Shown here piece after piece: positions 63,446 through 64,000 of a stretch of DNA of 64,000 nt. The notes under the pieces were generated by a model. It was not told the origin of the DNA. It saw nothing but the letters and a program-made list of their open reading frames with translations, and did no database searches. The position numbers were made by a program, and so were the translations under genes. Positions within the stretch are counted from its first letter, which is position 1, and each line of letters starts with the position of its first letter. The DNA is taken from assembly GCF_016236915.1 (NCBI RefSeq), contig NZ_JAEHOK010000001.1:62001-126000 (forward strand). The letters run 5' to 3'. The DNA is from Salegentibacter maritimus (GTDB lineage: Bacteria; Bacteroidota; Bacteroidia; Flavobacteriales; Flavobacteriaceae).

Positions 63446-64000
63446 TTATTTAAGTTGATACCACCATACAGCATTTTGATGGTTCATAGGTAAAATAAGC
63501 TGATTTTCATTGGTATCGAAAAAGATATCTCCGGCACTTTTTTCTGAAGTTAGGACTTCGGTTAGGTCACCGTTTTTTCCTGCCAGGTATATTTTCCCAC
63601 TTGCCCAATCAGATAGGTAAAAGGCTTCTTGCCCTACCGGTTGTATACCGTCTAGATTTCCTATTCCATTTTTAGAAATCTTTGTTATCTCACGGGTATC
63701 TATATCTATTTTTAAAAAATTACCATTTTCGTTCTCTCCCCACGCGGCCGCATAAAGATACTTATCCTGTGCAAAAAGCCCGTTAACATACTCCAGCCTT
63801 TTGCTATTTAAATACTCAATGATTTCTCCTTCTTTCGCCTCCGGAATCACTAAATCTAAAGCTTTACCGGGCATTAAATAAATAGCACTTTTACCTGAAT
63901 CAGAAATAAAGATATTTCCCGTTTCATCTACAGTTATATCATTTAGTGATTTGGCACCTTCAACGGGAATTCTTCTAAGAATGCTTTCATTAGGAATACT
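63446..64000 (-). CDS. SMP-30/gluconolactonase-like beta-propeller protein (partial at window edge)
   Basis: The C-terminal part of a protein whose frame is open to the end of the window, so the true start lies beyond 64000. The visible part reads ITVDETGNIFISDSGKSAIY and then YLMPGKALDLVIPEAKEGEI, NGLFAQDKYLYAAAWGENEN and GIQPVGQEAFYLSDWASGKI, the blades of a six-bladed propeller of the SMP-30/LRE type. These may hydrolyse lactones or act only as binding folds. The metal ligands cannot be checked because the N-terminal part is missing. An ATG at 63874 is internal and should not be used. Confidence 0.75.
   Translation of the reverse strand, partial: SIPNESILRRIPVEGAKSLNDITVDETGNIFISDSGKSAIYLMPGKALDLVIPEAKEGEIIEYLNSKRLEYVNGLFAQDKYLYAAAWGENENGNFLKIDIDTREITKISKNGIGNLDGIQPVGQEAFYLSDWASGKIYLAGKNGDLTEVLTSEKSAGDIFFDTNENQLILPMNHQNAVWWYQLK

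Overview
The window reads as an ordinary chromosomal stretch of a low-GC member of the Bacteroidota, family Flavobacteriaceae (marine Gramella / Salegentibacter / Zunongwangia-like by general gene content; this placement is inference). The support is Bacteroidota-type -7 elements (TAnnTTTG) before many genes, few Shine-Dalgarno sites, a fused branched-chain 2-oxoacid dehydrogenase E1 alpha/beta, DUF4402 proteins, a type IX secretion (T9SS) C-terminal sorting domain, and lipoproteins and OmpA proteins typical of the group. No rRNA, CRISPR array, insertion sequence or prophage was seen. One tRNA (Arg-UCU) is present.

Layout. 1-9360: aroC, a dicarboxylate/Na+ symporter, a DCC thiol-disulfide protein, a MutS2-like ATPase, ung, an outer-membrane barrel-like protein, a substrate-binding-like protein coupled to ppk1. 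9700-16700: a von Willebrand A-like lipoprotein, a nucleoside phosphorylase, a DUF1835 protein, a SUI1/YciH factor, a 2-oxoglutarate/Fe(II)-type oxygenase and the fused E1 dehydrogenase. 16800-20620: small membrane protein, lipocalin-like and OmpA-like lipoproteins, a decayed type III polyketide synthase remnant running into an enoyl-reductase-like SDR, and a metallo-beta-lactamase-fold protein that lost its metal site. 20886-31540: aconitase, hibernation factor, deoCD, aldo/keto reductase, manA, and a three-gene lipid/sugar transfer cassette (GT39, tandem LAB_N, GT2). 31830-38150: tRNA-Arg, an unrecognised 598-residue protein with a nitronate-monooxygenase-like barrel signature, a thioredoxin-like protein, a frameshifted universal stress protein gene, upp and a quinone-oxidoreductase-like gene. 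38223-46760: BamA/TamA-type barrel plus TamB and an OmpA protein. 57414-64000: GreA/B-type factor, SLC13 permease, a glycosyltransferase, aspartate kinase with a divergent ACT-like protein, and a partial SMP-30-like gene.

The most interesting region is 47700-57404. Four DUF4402 proteins, a PapD-like periplasmic chaperone, a 1223-residue multi-Ig protein with a T9SS sorting domain, and an 855-residue protein with recognisable fimbrial-usher signatures lie head to tail on the + strand. The DUF4402 proteins end in the classical pilin pattern (aromatic penultimate residue, and in two of them Gly at position 14 from the end). I interpret this as a chaperone-usher-type surface fibre system of Bacteroidota with DUF4402 subunits, expressed from several promoters and with a strong terminator directly behind the second subunit gene, which would raise its dosage as for a major pilin. 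Paired direct repeats upstream of the first subunit gene, with a related copy before the second, may be operators.
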